DNA from: Flammeovirgaceae bacterium UBA1842
GTDB taxonomy: Bacteria > Bacteroidota > Bacteroidia > Cytophagales > Cyclobacteriaceae
Length of the DNA: 64,000 bases
Assembly (NCBI GenBank): GCA_002338655.1
Contig: DDIU01000042.1
Coordinates: 71,456-135,455 of the forward strand
Direction of reading: 5' to 3'
Shown here piece by piece: positions 16,780 through 25,129 of this stretch; position 1 is the stretch's first letter, and every line of letters begins with the position of its first letter. The position numbers were made by a program, and so were the translations under genes. The notes under the pieces were generated by a model. It did no database searches. It was not told the DNA's origin and worked only from the letters and a program-made list of their open reading frames with translations.

Positions 16780-17835
16780 CTACGTCAATGGAATTTTAAA
16801 TTTTGCCACTACCATCTCACTATTAAAGTTGCTGATTTCAAGGCCTGACAATTTACCGAAAATCAAATTGAGTCTGTCCGATGCATTTTTAAGGCCTATT
16901 CCCGCTCCCTTTGTTGTATTATTAATTTGGCCAGTATTGAGTACTTCCACAACTAAGGCTTGGTTGTCCAAATAGGATTTAATGTTAACCTCTCCTCCTT
17001 TTGGAAGGTTGGCGATACCATGCTTAATAGCATTTTCTACCAACAGTTGTACTGCCATGGGCGGAATCTGCAGCTCTAGCGTTTCAGGCTTTATTTCAAG
17101 CCTATATCTTAGTCGGTCTTCAAATTGAATAGATTCAAGGTTGAGATAGTTTTGAACCACTTCGAGTTCCTGCTCCAAACTTACTTTCTCTTTATTGTTG
17201 AATTGTATCGAATGCCTTAATAAATCCGATAAATGCGTAATCATATCCCTTGATTTTTCTGGATTCTCAATTACCAGTGACCTTATATTGTTTAAGCAGT
17301 TAAAAATGAAGTGGGGGTTTATTTGTGATTTTAATGCAATGAGCTCTGCATCCTTCACAGCAGCTTCGAGGCGCCATTTCTCCACCTCGCTACTTTTGAA
17401 GTTCATAAAAAATTTGAACAGAAAATACATTAATGACCAGCCCACCACCACAATGGCTAAGTTAAAAACCAGAATGATTCCAAAGACTACGGTCATTTCC
17501 GACTCCTTGCCAGTTGGAAAAAACATACTGTTAATAGGCAAAACTATTCCTGCCCAAACTATAGCTATTATAAATGATGCGGTTAATACAAATCCCGATA
17601 GTTTTAACAGGCCATAGTTTTCACAATTATGTGTGGTTATATACTTTCGGTATAAATGCGTTAGGATAAACCCAACGACTACCGTATTCATATAACCAAT
17701 CATTATATGCCATTGATAACCATTGAGATAGGTGGCAACCACTGTATAAAAGATATAAAATAGCCCCCAACCAAAAAATTGAAAAATCCAGTAAAGCCTG
17801 GCGCTATTTAGGGGTGACTCTTTCATAATGGTCAA
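16780..17835 (-). CDS. LytS/YesM-type sensor histidine kinase
   Basis: 351 residues. Four hydrophobic segments between about 13 and 140, then the His_kinase domain with phosphorylatable His175 in QINPHFIFNCLNNI and a HATPase with N-box VENAIKHG and G-box GAGIGLKN. There is no long periplasmic sensor loop, so sensing is probably within the membrane. A second Met at codon 4 (17826) is an alternative start. It pairs with the LytTR regulator downstream. Confidence 0.92.
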   Translation of the reverse strand: MTIMKESPLNSARLYWIFQFFGWGLFYIFYTVVATYLNGYQWHIMIGYMNTVVVGFILTHLYRKYITTHNCENYGLLKLSGFVLTASFIIAIVWAGIVLPINSMFFPTGKESEMTVVFGIILVFNLAIVVVGWSLMYFLFKFFMNFKSSEVEKWRLEAAVKDAELIALKSQINPHFIFNCLNNIRSLVIENPEKSRDMITHLSDLLRHSIQFNNKEKVSLEQELEVVQNYLNLESIQFEDRLRYRLEIKPETLELQIPPMAVQLLVENAIKHGIANLPKGGEVNIKSYLDNQALVVEVLNTGQINNTTKGAGIGLKNASDRLNLIFGKLSGLEISNFNSEMVVAKFKIPLT

Positions 17836-18068
17836 ATGTCCGTCTGTTTTATCAAAAAGTTAGATTATTTGTAATCTACGGCATTGAAAAATGGTAAATG
17901 GTCAATTGAAAAGATTAAAATATTAAGAAAAGATCCCTTACTATAATAAATACTTTAAAATTTAGTTATTACTTTGGCAATTGGATTTTTTTGTCGGAAG
18001 TATTAAAAATTTCACTATTTGTGTAATATTTATCGAATAGAAATGTTATTTTGCTTCCTCATAAACTT

Positions 18069-18105
18069 GCAAACGGTTAATATATATCACTATATTAGCG
18101 TTTGC
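18069..18105. promoter_or_regulatory. Long inverted repeat 27 bp upstream of gldJ
   Basis: GCAAACG (18069-18075) and CGTTTGC (18099-18105) enclose a second pair, TAATATA and TATATTA, so the arms pair over 14 bp with a small bulge around a 6-bp loop. It lies in the 297-bp gap between the divergent kinase and gldJ genes. It could be an operator or a 5'-leader hairpin. No T-run follows, so a terminator is unlikely. Confidence 0.45.
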
Positions 18106-18132
18106 GATTAATTTTTTGATAAATAAATAGGT

Positions 18133-19383
18133 ATGAAAAGAACGGCAGGCTTATTAAAAAGTGCTTTGTTGGTTGTAGGTGGCTCAATGATGTTAACTTC
18201 TTGCTTCCTCGGAGGCGGCAGCAGACCCACCAGTTCTCACCCCGGTGCGTTAAGTACGACTACTGGAATGGCTTATAATGATGAAGACAATAACGGATTT
18301 GAGGTAAAGCCCTTTGCTGGTCAGCCCGAAGGTCCAAACCTTGTTTTTATTGAAGGTGGTAGATCAGTTGTTGGATCCTTTGAAGAAGACATCTTAAATA
18401 GAAGGGATAACATTGAAAGAACAGTTTCTGTTGCTTCGTTTTATATGGACGAAACAGAGATCGCCAATATTCACTGGTTGGAATACCTACATTATCTTAA
18501 CGTATCCGATTCTTCAAGGGAAGTATACATAGCTGCATTACCTGACACTACTGTATGGGAAGCGCGTTTAGCATACAATGACCCTTACGTAGATCATTAC
18601 CTAAGATACCCTGGATTTAGATATTTTCCTGTAGTTGGCGTGAGCTGGGTACAAGCAAGCAATTATTCTGATTGGAGAACAACAGCTGTTAATCAAAAAC
18701 TATACGAAGAATCAGGTGAGGAGCTTCCTGAAACTTCTGGAGGAAGAATTCCTTTGGAGTCTGGAATCGTATTGCCTAACTACAGGCTTCCCTCAGAAGC
18801 TGAGTGGGAATATGCAGCTACTGCCCTTATCGGAACACAGTGGTTGGACGAAAACCAAACCCATCAAAGACTTTACCCTTGGGACGGTCACGCACTTAGA
18901 AATCCTTATGGTAAGGAAATGGGTTACTTCTTGGCCAACTTCAAAAGAGGACGTGGTGACTATGCGGGTATCGCAGGTAAGTTAAATGACGGTGCGTTGA
19001 TCACTTCCTATATTTATGAGTTCCCTCCAAATGATTTCGGCCTTTACAATATGGCAGGAAATGTAAGTGAGTGGGTACTTGATGTGTATCGACCAATGTC
19101 ATTCCAAGATTTTGATGACCTTAACCCTATTAGAAGGGATGGTTATATGGACGAAGTGAAAAATGAGGCTACTGGAGAACAGTATTACAATTCCGATTCA
19201 GAAAACAACCCTGAAGGATTTACATCTTTGATCACAGACGAAGCCAGAGTTTATAAAGGTGGGTCTTGGAAAGATGTTGCCTACTGGATGTCTCCTGGTA
19301 CCAGAAGATATTTAGATCAGGATTCTTCTACAGCTACCATCGGTTTCAGGTGTGCCATGATTAGGGCCGGATCTAACTACTAG
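18133..19383 (+). CDS. gldJ: Gliding motility / type IX secretion lipoprotein GldJ
   Basis: 416 residues with a lipoprotein signal (hydrophobic stretch then LTSC). The mature part has the formylglycine-generating-enzyme-like (SUMF1/EgtB) fold: LVFIEGGRSVVGSFEEDI, FYMDETEIAN, YFPVVGVSWVQAS, LPSEAEWEYAA, YNMAGNVSEWVLDVY and GGSWKD. GldJ, rather than GldK, is indicated by the early STTTG motif followed by the EGPNLVFIEGG pattern and ALPDTTVW. In Flavobacterium johnsoniae, GldJ is an outer-membrane lipoprotein needed for gliding and for stability of GldK in the type IX system. It stands alone here, with a strong terminator after it. Confidence 0.9.
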   Translation: MKRTAGLLKSALLVVGGSMMLTSCFLGGGSRPTSSHPGALSTTTGMAYNDEDNNGFEVKPFAGQPEGPNLVFIEGGRSVVGSFEEDILNRRDNIERTVSVASFYMDETEIANIHWLEYLHYLNVSDSSREVYIAALPDTTVWEARLAYNDPYVDHYLRYPGFRYFPVVGVSWVQASNYSDWRTTAVNQKLYEESGEELPETSGGRIPLESGIVLPNYRLPSEAEWEYAATALIGTQWLDENQTHQRLYPWDGHALRNPYGKEMGYFLANFKRGRGDYAGIAGKLNDGALITSYIYEFPPNDFGLYNMAGNVSEWVLDVYRPMSFQDFDDLNPIRRDGYMDEVKNEATGEQYYNSDSENNPEGFTSLITDEARVYKGGSWKDVAYWMSPGTRRYLDQDSSTATIGFRCAMIRAGSNY

Positions 19384-19406
19384 TAAGTAGATATTAAAAT
19401 ATTTAA

Positions 19407-19437
19407 AAGACCGTTTCACATGAAACGGTCTTTTTTT
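19407..19437 (+). terminator. Rho-independent terminator after gldJ
   Basis: AGACCGTTTC (19408-19417) and GAAACGGTCT (19422-19431) form a perfect 10-bp stem with a 4-nt loop, followed by a run of T. It lies 25 bp after the gldJ stop. Confidence 0.92.
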
Positions 19438-19444
19438 ATGCTCT

Positions 19445-20125
19445 TTACTTTGCTGCTGCAATGGCCATTACTGAAACTTCGCTAGCCCCGGCTGCATTTA
19501 GTGTTTGTATGCATGACTCTAAAGTGGATCCTGTGGTAATGACATCATCTACAAGCAGGATGTGTTTACCAACCACCTCCTTATCAATTACTTCAAAAAT
19601 TTGATCCACATTTTTCCATCTTTCCAATTTTGATTTAGATGTTTGGGTAGTTGTAGCTTTTATTCTTTTTAAAGCATTGTTCACGGGGATGTTTAATGTA
19701 CAAGCTAGCCCATTTGCAAACTCTTCACTTTGATTGTAGCCCCTCAATTTTAACTTACTTCTATGCAGGGGTACTGGAACTATCAATTCAAAAGGCCATT
19801 CTTCAGAATAATTTAATAATTCAGAAGCATATCTCATGCCTAACTCTAACCCTAATTCTGGTTGGTTTTCATATTTTAGGTTGTGCAATAAATGTTGTAC
19901 AATCCCGCCTTTCAAAAACACAAAATAGGCCAATGCAAGTGATACATCCACTTTTCCATAAAACTTCTGCTTTATAAAATTTTCTTTATCCAAATGACTA
20001 TCCGTGTTTTCGGCATTGGTGTAACAATGAATACACACTTGTTTTTCTCCCTTTAATAAGGTACCGTTACATCCCAAGCAAAGTCTTGGAAAGAACAAGG
20101 ATATAAAATCATCAATCATTCTCAC
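19445..20125 (-). CDS. comF: ComF-family phosphoribosyltransferase-like protein
   Basis: 226 residues. N-terminal zinc-ribbon cysteines Cys16, Cys19, Cys31 and Cys34 (CLGCN ... CIHC), and a type I phosphoribosyltransferase domain with the PRPP loop ILLVDDVITTGSTLES. ComF proteins act in uptake and processing of transforming DNA in competent bacteria, but many Bacteroidota carry one without proven competence. It is convergent with gldJ across the shared terminator. Confidence 0.88.
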   Translation of the reverse strand: MRMIDDFISLFFPRLCLGCNGTLLKGEKQVCIHCYTNAENTDSHLDKENFIKQKFYGKVDVSLALAYFVFLKGGIVQHLLHNLKYENQPELGLELGMRYASELLNYSEEWPFELIVPVPLHRSKLKLRGYNQSEEFANGLACTLNIPVNNALKRIKATTTQTSKSKLERWKNVDQIFEVIDKEVVGKHILLVDDVITTGSTLESCIQTLNAAGASEVSVMAIAAAK

Positions 20126-20161
20126 CGATTGGATATATTTGTTAAATACTAATTACCTATT

Positions 20162-20506
20162 ATGAGTACTGTTACCGAATTTAATGAATACAGGGCCAAA
20201 ATGAATGAACGGATTTTGAGCGCTGATAATAAAGTTATAAAAAGGATATTCAATCTTGACACTAATACCTTTGCTGAAGGTGCCTTGGGTGTAAAAACGA
20301 AAGAGTTGCTGGGTTTGGCCTGCTCCATGGTTTTAAGGTGTGATGATTGTGTAAAATATCATTTAGGTAAATGTCACGAATTAGGTTTTAATGACGAAGA
20401 AATATTTGAAGCATTTGCTGTCGCCAACTTAATTGGTGGGACTATTGTTATACCACACTTACGTAGGGCAACAGAATTTTGGGATAGTCTGAAGGCAGAG
20501 CAATGA
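20162..20506 (+). CDS. Carboxymuconolactone decarboxylase / AhpD-like protein
   Basis: 114 residues. The redox motif CDDCVKYH (Cys60, Cys63, His67) within an all-helical fold is typical of AhpD-like alkylhydroperoxidases, supporting a thiol peroxidase or disulphide role. The family name comes from a related decarboxylase; this protein is not predicted to decarboxylate. It overlaps the following gene by 4 bp. Confidence 0.88.
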   Translation: MSTVTEFNEYRAKMNERILSADNKVIKRIFNLDTNTFAEGALGVKTKELLGLACSMVLRCDDCVKYHLGKCHELGFNDEEIFEAFAVANLIGGTIVIPHLRRATEFWDSLKAEQ

Positions 20507-20862
20507 TAAAAAAAGACCTTGAATTAGAAAGGAGATGGCAGGAACTTCGGCTTTCACTTCAAAAGGTAATAGGAAGAAGGCCAAAGGATTTAAATGCTAT
20601 TTTATTCCTTATTGGTGTTCAGGAATTGGGCAAAGGTCGGTTGGAGTTTGATAAAGAAGAGAAGCAAGACTTAATGCACATAGCCATATGTAAAGTATTG
20701 AGCTTTTCCGGTTTCTATGAGTTGGAAGGTCTCGATGAGGATGGATGGCCACATTGGAAACCCACTAAAAAATTGCCTCACTTCGATTTGTTAGAACAGG
20801 AAAAGCTTCTGAAGATGCATGTTATAGAATACTTTGAGAAAGAAATGCCAATACTTACCTAA
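20503..20862 (+). CDS. Conserved hypothetical protein
   Basis: 119 residues, soluble, mainly helical (RRPKDLNAILFLIGVQELGKG). No known catalytic motif. The phrase RPKDLNAILFLIGVQELG and the C-terminal KMHVIEYF look conserved rather than random. The ATGA overlap with the AhpD-like gene suggests translational coupling. Function unknown. Confidence 0.7.
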   Translation: MIKKDLELERRWQELRLSLQKVIGRRPKDLNAILFLIGVQELGKGRLEFDKEEKQDLMHIAICKVLSFSGFYELEGLDEDGWPHWKPTKKLPHFDLLEQEKLLKMHVIEYFEKEMPILT

Positions 20863-20932
20863 ATTGGACTCCATATTGCACTATTTCGAACTCGTTCTCA
20901 AACTAATTCGTAATAGTACCTAAGCAATAATT

Positions 20933-23900
20933 ATGAGTGAGAAAGAAAAACATATATTGTCCCAATTGCGTGCCTACAAAAGGAAGCATTTTTTCAATCT
21001 AATTGTTAAAGGACTATTAATTACATTTTCCACTCTTCTCATTTTATTTCTAGTCTTTAACTATTTAGAATATACTTTCCAGTTCGGTGTTAATATTCGG
21101 ACAGTTCTGTTTTTTACTTTTATTCTGCTGAGCCTTGTACTTATGATCAAGTATGTGCTCCTACCCGCAACTAAGTTGACTCGGCTTGACCGGGCAATGG
21201 GTGATGAGTACGCTGCCCTAAACATTGGAAAATATTTTCCTGAAATAAGCGATAAACTACTGAATATCATACAGTTAAGGAGAAATAACGAGAGGGAAAA
21301 TCAATTGGTGGTTGCTGGTATACACCAAAAACTAGAGGCCTTACCTAATATAGAATACCAAAAAGCAATTACCCTCAAACAAAATAATTACCTCCTTCCA
21401 TGGCTGGTTATACCAGTGTTAATCACTTTGTTCTTATTTATTATCAAACCAGAAATAATCACCGGAAGTACGGAACGTATTACAAATTATAATACCAATT
21501 ATATTCCAAAAGCACCATTTAATTTTGAGCTACTTGATAGAGATTTACGGGCCTTTCGTAATGAAGACTTTACAATTCATCTTTTGTTAACGGGCAATGC
21601 CATACCAAAAACAGTCTATATTAATACAGATGGCCGAAAATTGAAGATGGCACAGGATGAAAAAGGAGTATATTCCTATACTTTCAAGAAAATACAACAA
21701 ACGAAGCGTCTTAGCTTTGAATCTGCAGGCTTTACCTCTACTAACTACCGTATAGACGTAGAATCAAGGCCTAATTTGAGAAGTTTTAATATGTATTTAG
21801 AATATCCTGGTTACCTAAGGAAAAAAAATGAACGATTATCCAATGTTGGAAATGTTCAAGTTCCCGAAGGTACAAGTATAAAATGGCAGCTTCATACACT
21901 CGAGACTGACACCGCTAAGATGAAATTTCTGTCTGACAAGAAATACCGCTTGATGCAATTAACTGAAGATCAAATATTTGAATTTGACAAAACAATAAAT
22001 AACTCGGAACGGTATGAAATACTATTGGCCAATGAATACAGCGAAAACAAAGAACCCATATTATACAATATCGATGTTATAAAAGATCAGTATCCCCGTA
22101 TAGAAAGTACTGTATATCAAGACACTACACTTTATCAATTTATTGGGTTAGGGGGTAATATATTTGATGACTATGGGTTAAGCGAACTTCAATTATTCTA
22201 TAGTATTGACAACAACAAGCACTACAAATCAAAGCCTATCAAAATCAATAAAAACCAAAATAGCCAGCGTTATTATTTTAATTGGGCCATAGATTCACTG
22301 ATAAAAAATGGACAAGCCATTAGCTTCTACCTTCAGGTTTGGGACAATGATCAGGTTAATGGTCGAAAATCTACTAAAACAGGTGTTTATAATTTCAAAG
22401 TACCTTCCAAAAAAGAAATTCAAGAGTCATTGAGCAAAGTGGCTAAACAAACAGAGGATAAAATTGATAGAACGTTACAAGAAGCCAAAGAACTTAAGGA
22501 GCAGTTAAATGATGCGGAAAATCGTACCAAGGGTAAAAAGGAACTGAACTGGCAAGATAAAAAACTAATAAAAGATCTAATTGAAAAAAAGGAACAACTC
22601 AACAAAGCTATTGAAGAACTTAAGGAACAAAACAAAAATAACGACATCAAAAGGGATCGGTTCACAGATCAGGATGAAAAAATAAGGGAGAATGTTAAAA
22701 AACTTCAGGAGCTGATGGATGAACTTTTAGACGAGGAGACTAAAAAATTATACCAAGAGCTTCAAGAGTTGCTAGATAAGAACGAACAGATAGAAAATAT
22801 ACAGGACATTCTAGATAAGATAAATAATAAAGAGACAAACCTCGAAAAGGAGCTAGAAAGAACCCTCGAACTGTTTAAAAAAATGAAGTTTGAATATGAA
22901 CTTAACGAAGCAGTAAATGAGCTAAACAAGCAACTTGAAGATCAAAAAGACTTACAGGAAAAGACAGCTGAAAAGAAGAATAAAGACTCACAACTGCCTG
23001 ATAATCAGGAAGAACTGAATAATAATTTTAAGGACCTCCAAGAGCAATTAGAGCAATTAAAAGAAAGTAATCAGGAAATGAAAAACCCGGAGTCATTACC
23101 TGATACCAATGAAGAAGAACAGAATATTGAAGAGAGTCAAAAAGAAGGTAAAGAACTCCTTGAGCAACAAAAAAATAAAAAGGCTACTGAAAAGCAGCAA
23201 AAGGCCATTGATAACATGAAGCAAATGGCTGCAAAAATGCAACAAATGCAAAGCAGTATGGAGATGCAATCGATGCAGGAAAACCTTAACGATTTGAGAG
23301 CTATTGTATATAATTTACTTAGGCTTTCCTTTGAGCAGGAAGATTTAATGGATGAATTCACGGCCGTAAAACAAAGTGATCCCCGATTTATCGAGCTTTC
23401 CCAAAAACAGCTCAATCTAAAAGATGATTCTCAAATTGTGCAGGACAGTTTATTGTCATTGGCCAATAGGGTATTTCAAATTGCATCATTCGTTACCCGG
23501 GAGGTAACAGAAATGAATGCACACATGGATAAAGCCGTTGACTTCATTAAAGAACGAAAAAAGCCCCAAGCGGTATCTGAACAGCAGTTTGCCATGACTT
23601 CCATGAATAATTTGGCCCTTTTACTTGATGATGTTTTGCAGCAAATGCAAGAAGCAATGGCAGATGCCATGGGCAAACCTCAGAAAAACAAAGGCAATCA
23701 AAAAATGCCATCACTGAGTGAATTACAAAAACAACTAAATGGTAAAATTGAAGAGCTTAAAGAAAGTGGCAAATCAGGTAGGGCATTATCTGAAGAATTA
23801 GCCAAATTAGCTGCTGAACAGGAGCGGATAAGAAAAGCCTTACAGGATGCCCAAAACAAGATGGATGAAAACAATGGTTCCAAACCAGGCAACGGCATAC

Positions 23901-24229
23901 CTGAAAAAATGGAAGAAACTGAAAATGACCTTGTAAACAAGAAGCTAACGCAAGAAACCATCAATAGACAAAGAGAAATCCTGTCACGCTTACTGGAAGC
24001 CGAAGATGCCTTAAGAGAACGTGATAAGGAAGAAGAAAGGAAGTCAGAAACAGCCAAAGATCATGAAAAAGCAATCCCGAAAGCATTTGAAGAATACTTT
24101 AGATTAAAAGAACAGGAAATAGAATTTTTAAAGACAATTCCTCCTAAATTATACCCATATTACAAAAACGAAGTAAACGAATACTTTAGAAGAATCGGCA
24201 ACGAATCCCATAAGATTGAATCAGAATGA
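20933..24229 (+). CDS. DUF4175-family large membrane protein
   Basis: 1098 residues. Three hydrophobic segments at the N-terminus (about 20-42, 53-75 and 150-170) are followed by an extracytoplasmic beta-rich region (about 190-500) and then a very long, Lys/Glu/Gln-rich coiled coil (about 505-1030, with tracts such as LQELLDKNEQIENIQDIL). This matches DUF4175 proteins, which occur in Bacteroidota and Proteobacteria with unknown function. It overlaps the RsbW-like ATPase gene by 4 bp, so the two are likely co-expressed. The coiled coil suggests a scaffolding or envelope-spanning role, which is inference. Confidence 0.85.
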   Translation: MSEKEKHILSQLRAYKRKHFFNLIVKGLLITFSTLLILFLVFNYLEYTFQFGVNIRTVLFFTFILLSLVLMIKYVLLPATKLTRLDRAMGDEYAALNIGKYFPEISDKLLNIIQLRRNNERENQLVVAGIHQKLEALPNIEYQKAITLKQNNYLLPWLVIPVLITLFLFIIKPEIITGSTERITNYNTNYIPKAPFNFELLDRDLRAFRNEDFTIHLLLTGNAIPKTVYINTDGRKLKMAQDEKGVYSYTFKKIQQTKRLSFESAGFTSTNYRIDVESRPNLRSFNMYLEYPGYLRKKNERLSNVGNVQVPEGTSIKWQLHTLETDTAKMKFLSDKKYRLMQLTEDQIFEFDKTINNSERYEILLANEYSENKEPILYNIDVIKDQYPRIESTVYQDTTLYQFIGLGGNIFDDYGLSELQLFYSIDNNKHYKSKPIKINKNQNSQRYYFNWAIDSLIKNGQAISFYLQVWDNDQVNGRKSTKTGVYNFKVPSKKEIQESLSKVAKQTEDKIDRTLQEAKELKEQLNDAENRTKGKKELNWQDKKLIKDLIEKKEQLNKAIEELKEQNKNNDIKRDRFTDQDEKIRENVKKLQELMDELLDEETKKLYQELQELLDKNEQIENIQDILDKINNKETNLEKELERTLELFKKMKFEYELNEAVNELNKQLEDQKDLQEKTAEKKNKDSQLPDNQEELNNNFKDLQEQLEQLKESNQEMKNPESLPDTNEEEQNIEESQKEGKELLEQQKNKKATEKQQKAIDNMKQMAAKMQQMQSSMEMQSMQENLNDLRAIVYNLLRLSFEQEDLMDEFTAVKQSDPRFIELSQKQLNLKDDSQIVQDSLLSLANRVFQIASFVTREVTEMNAHMDKAVDFIKERKKPQAVSEQQFAMTSMNNLALLLDDVLQQMQEAMADAMGKPQKNKGNQKMPSLSELQKQLNGKIEELKESGKSGRALSEELAKLAAEQERIRKALQDAQNKMDENNGSKPGNGIPEKMEETENDLVNKKLTQETINRQREILSRLLEAEDALRERDKEEERKSETAKDHEKAIPKAFEEYFRLKEQEIEFLKTIPPKLYPYYKNEVNEYFRRIGNESHKIESE

Positions 24230-24627
24230 AAAGCATTAAAATACAAATACCTTCCTTAACCGAAAATATCAGAATGATTGAAAGCTTCATAGATAATGCT
24301 AAGGAGAAATTTCAACTGGATGATGACATTTACGGCAATATAATGATTGCGGTAACTGAGGCGGTCAACAATGCCATTAAGCATGGTAATAATGGGGATA
24401 AGTCAAAAAACGTAAGTCTTTCATTAACATTGGATGATAGTATGATCAAATTTGTGATAGAAGATGAAGGTGGTGGGTTTGATTATCTCAACTTGCCAGA
24501 TCCCACCTCCCCTGAAAACCTTGAAAAACCCGGAGGGAGAGGTATTTTTCTAATGAAACACTTATCCGATGAAGTGGCATTCTTGGAATCAGGAAGGGTA
24601 GTGGCTTTAAATTTCTATATCAATTAG
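24226..24627 (+). CDS. RsbW-like ATP-binding (anti-sigma factor-type) protein
   Basis: 133 residues forming only a GHKL ATPase domain: N-box EAVNNAIKHGN (about 44-54), DEGGGFD (about 84-90) and GGRGIFLMKHL (about 104-114). Such stand-alone domains act as serine kinases or anti-sigma factors opposite STAS-type antagonists. No antagonist or sigma factor is adjacent, so the partner is unknown. It is translationally coupled to the DUF4175 gene upstream and abuts ybeY downstream. Confidence 0.85.
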   Translation: MKSIKIQIPSLTENIRMIESFIDNAKEKFQLDDDIYGNIMIAVTEAVNNAIKHGNNGDKSKNVSLSLTLDDSMIKFVIEDEGGGFDYLNLPDPTSPENLEKPGGRGIFLMKHLSDEVAFLESGRVVALNFYIN

Positions 24628-25053
24628 ATGTCCCAAATTCACTTTTTTGAAGAAGGGCTTAACTTTAAGCTCGATAATGAGGAGAAAATCATTCGTTGGC
24701 TCGATACCTTAATAAAAACAGAAGGGTTTTATTTAGAAGAGCTCAACTACATTTTCTGTTCAGACGATCATTTACATAAAATAAATCTCGAATACCTGAA
24801 TCACGATACCCTCACAGACATTATAACCTTTGATAACTCCGAAGAGGATTTGGCCATTGAGGCTGATGTTTTCATAAGTATCGATAGGGTGAGGGAAAAT
24901 GAGCGCACATTCGATTCTGGATTTGAAAAAGAATTAAGCCGAGTTATAGTACATGGGCTATTGCACTTGTTTGGTTATGATGACAAAACAGAAGAACAAA
25001 AGCAGGCCATGCGTAAAAAAGAAGAAGCTTGTCTATCTTTGCTGCCCAATTAA
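24628..25053 (+). CDS. ybeY: rRNA maturation endoribonuclease YbeY
   Basis: 141 residues. Zinc endoribonuclease needed for 16S rRNA 3'-end processing and ribosome quality control. Its motif is VHGLLHLFGYDD: the first two histidine ligands are present, while the third position is Asp instead of the His of E. coli (HLMGYDH). Bacteroidota versions commonly differ here, so this need not mean loss of activity. It starts right after the upstream stop with no gap and ends 9 bp before the first parS-like palindrome. Confidence 0.93.
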   Translation: MSQIHFFEEGLNFKLDNEEKIIRWLDTLIKTEGFYLEELNYIFCSDDHLHKINLEYLNHDTLTDIITFDNSEEDLAIEADVFISIDRVRENERTFDSGFEKELSRVIVHGLLHLFGYDDKTEEQKQAMRKKEEACLSLLPN

Positions 25054-25061
25054 AATAAGAA

Positions 25062-25077
25062 CGTTCCACGTGGAACA
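25062..25077. promoter_or_regulatory. Secondary parS-like palindrome
   Basis: CGTTCCACGTGGAACA contains the perfect 14-bp palindrome GTTCCACGTGGAAC and differs from the parS consensus at two positions. It lies 39 bp before the perfect site, centre to centre, in the same gap between ybeY and mnmG. Confidence 0.7.
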
Positions 25078-25100
25078 TCAGATGACAAAAGTTTGTTAAC

Positions 25101-25116
25101 TGTTCCACGTGAAACA
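25101..25116. promoter_or_regulatory. parS: ParB-binding centromere site parS
   Basis: TGTTCCACGTGAAACA matches the conserved bacterial chromosomal parS consensus TGTTNCACGTGAAACA at every position. parS sites cluster near the replication origin and often close to gidA/mnmG, which starts 14 bp downstream here. No parA or parB gene is in the window. Confidence 0.9.
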
Positions 25117-25129
25117 TTTACAAAACGAT

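Noticed and set aside
19408..19431. parS-like sequence CGTTTCACATGAAACG
   Set aside because: It differs from parS at three positions including the central CG, and forms the stem of an evident terminator with a T-run after gldJ.
24961..25000. YbeY as inactive because the third zinc histidine is Asp
   Set aside because: Bacteroidota YbeY proteins commonly differ at this position, so loss of activity cannot be claimed.
25109..25129. GTG start giving mnmG seven extra residues
   Set aside because: The GTG is inside the parS site and the ATG at 25130 gives the family's normal N-terminus.
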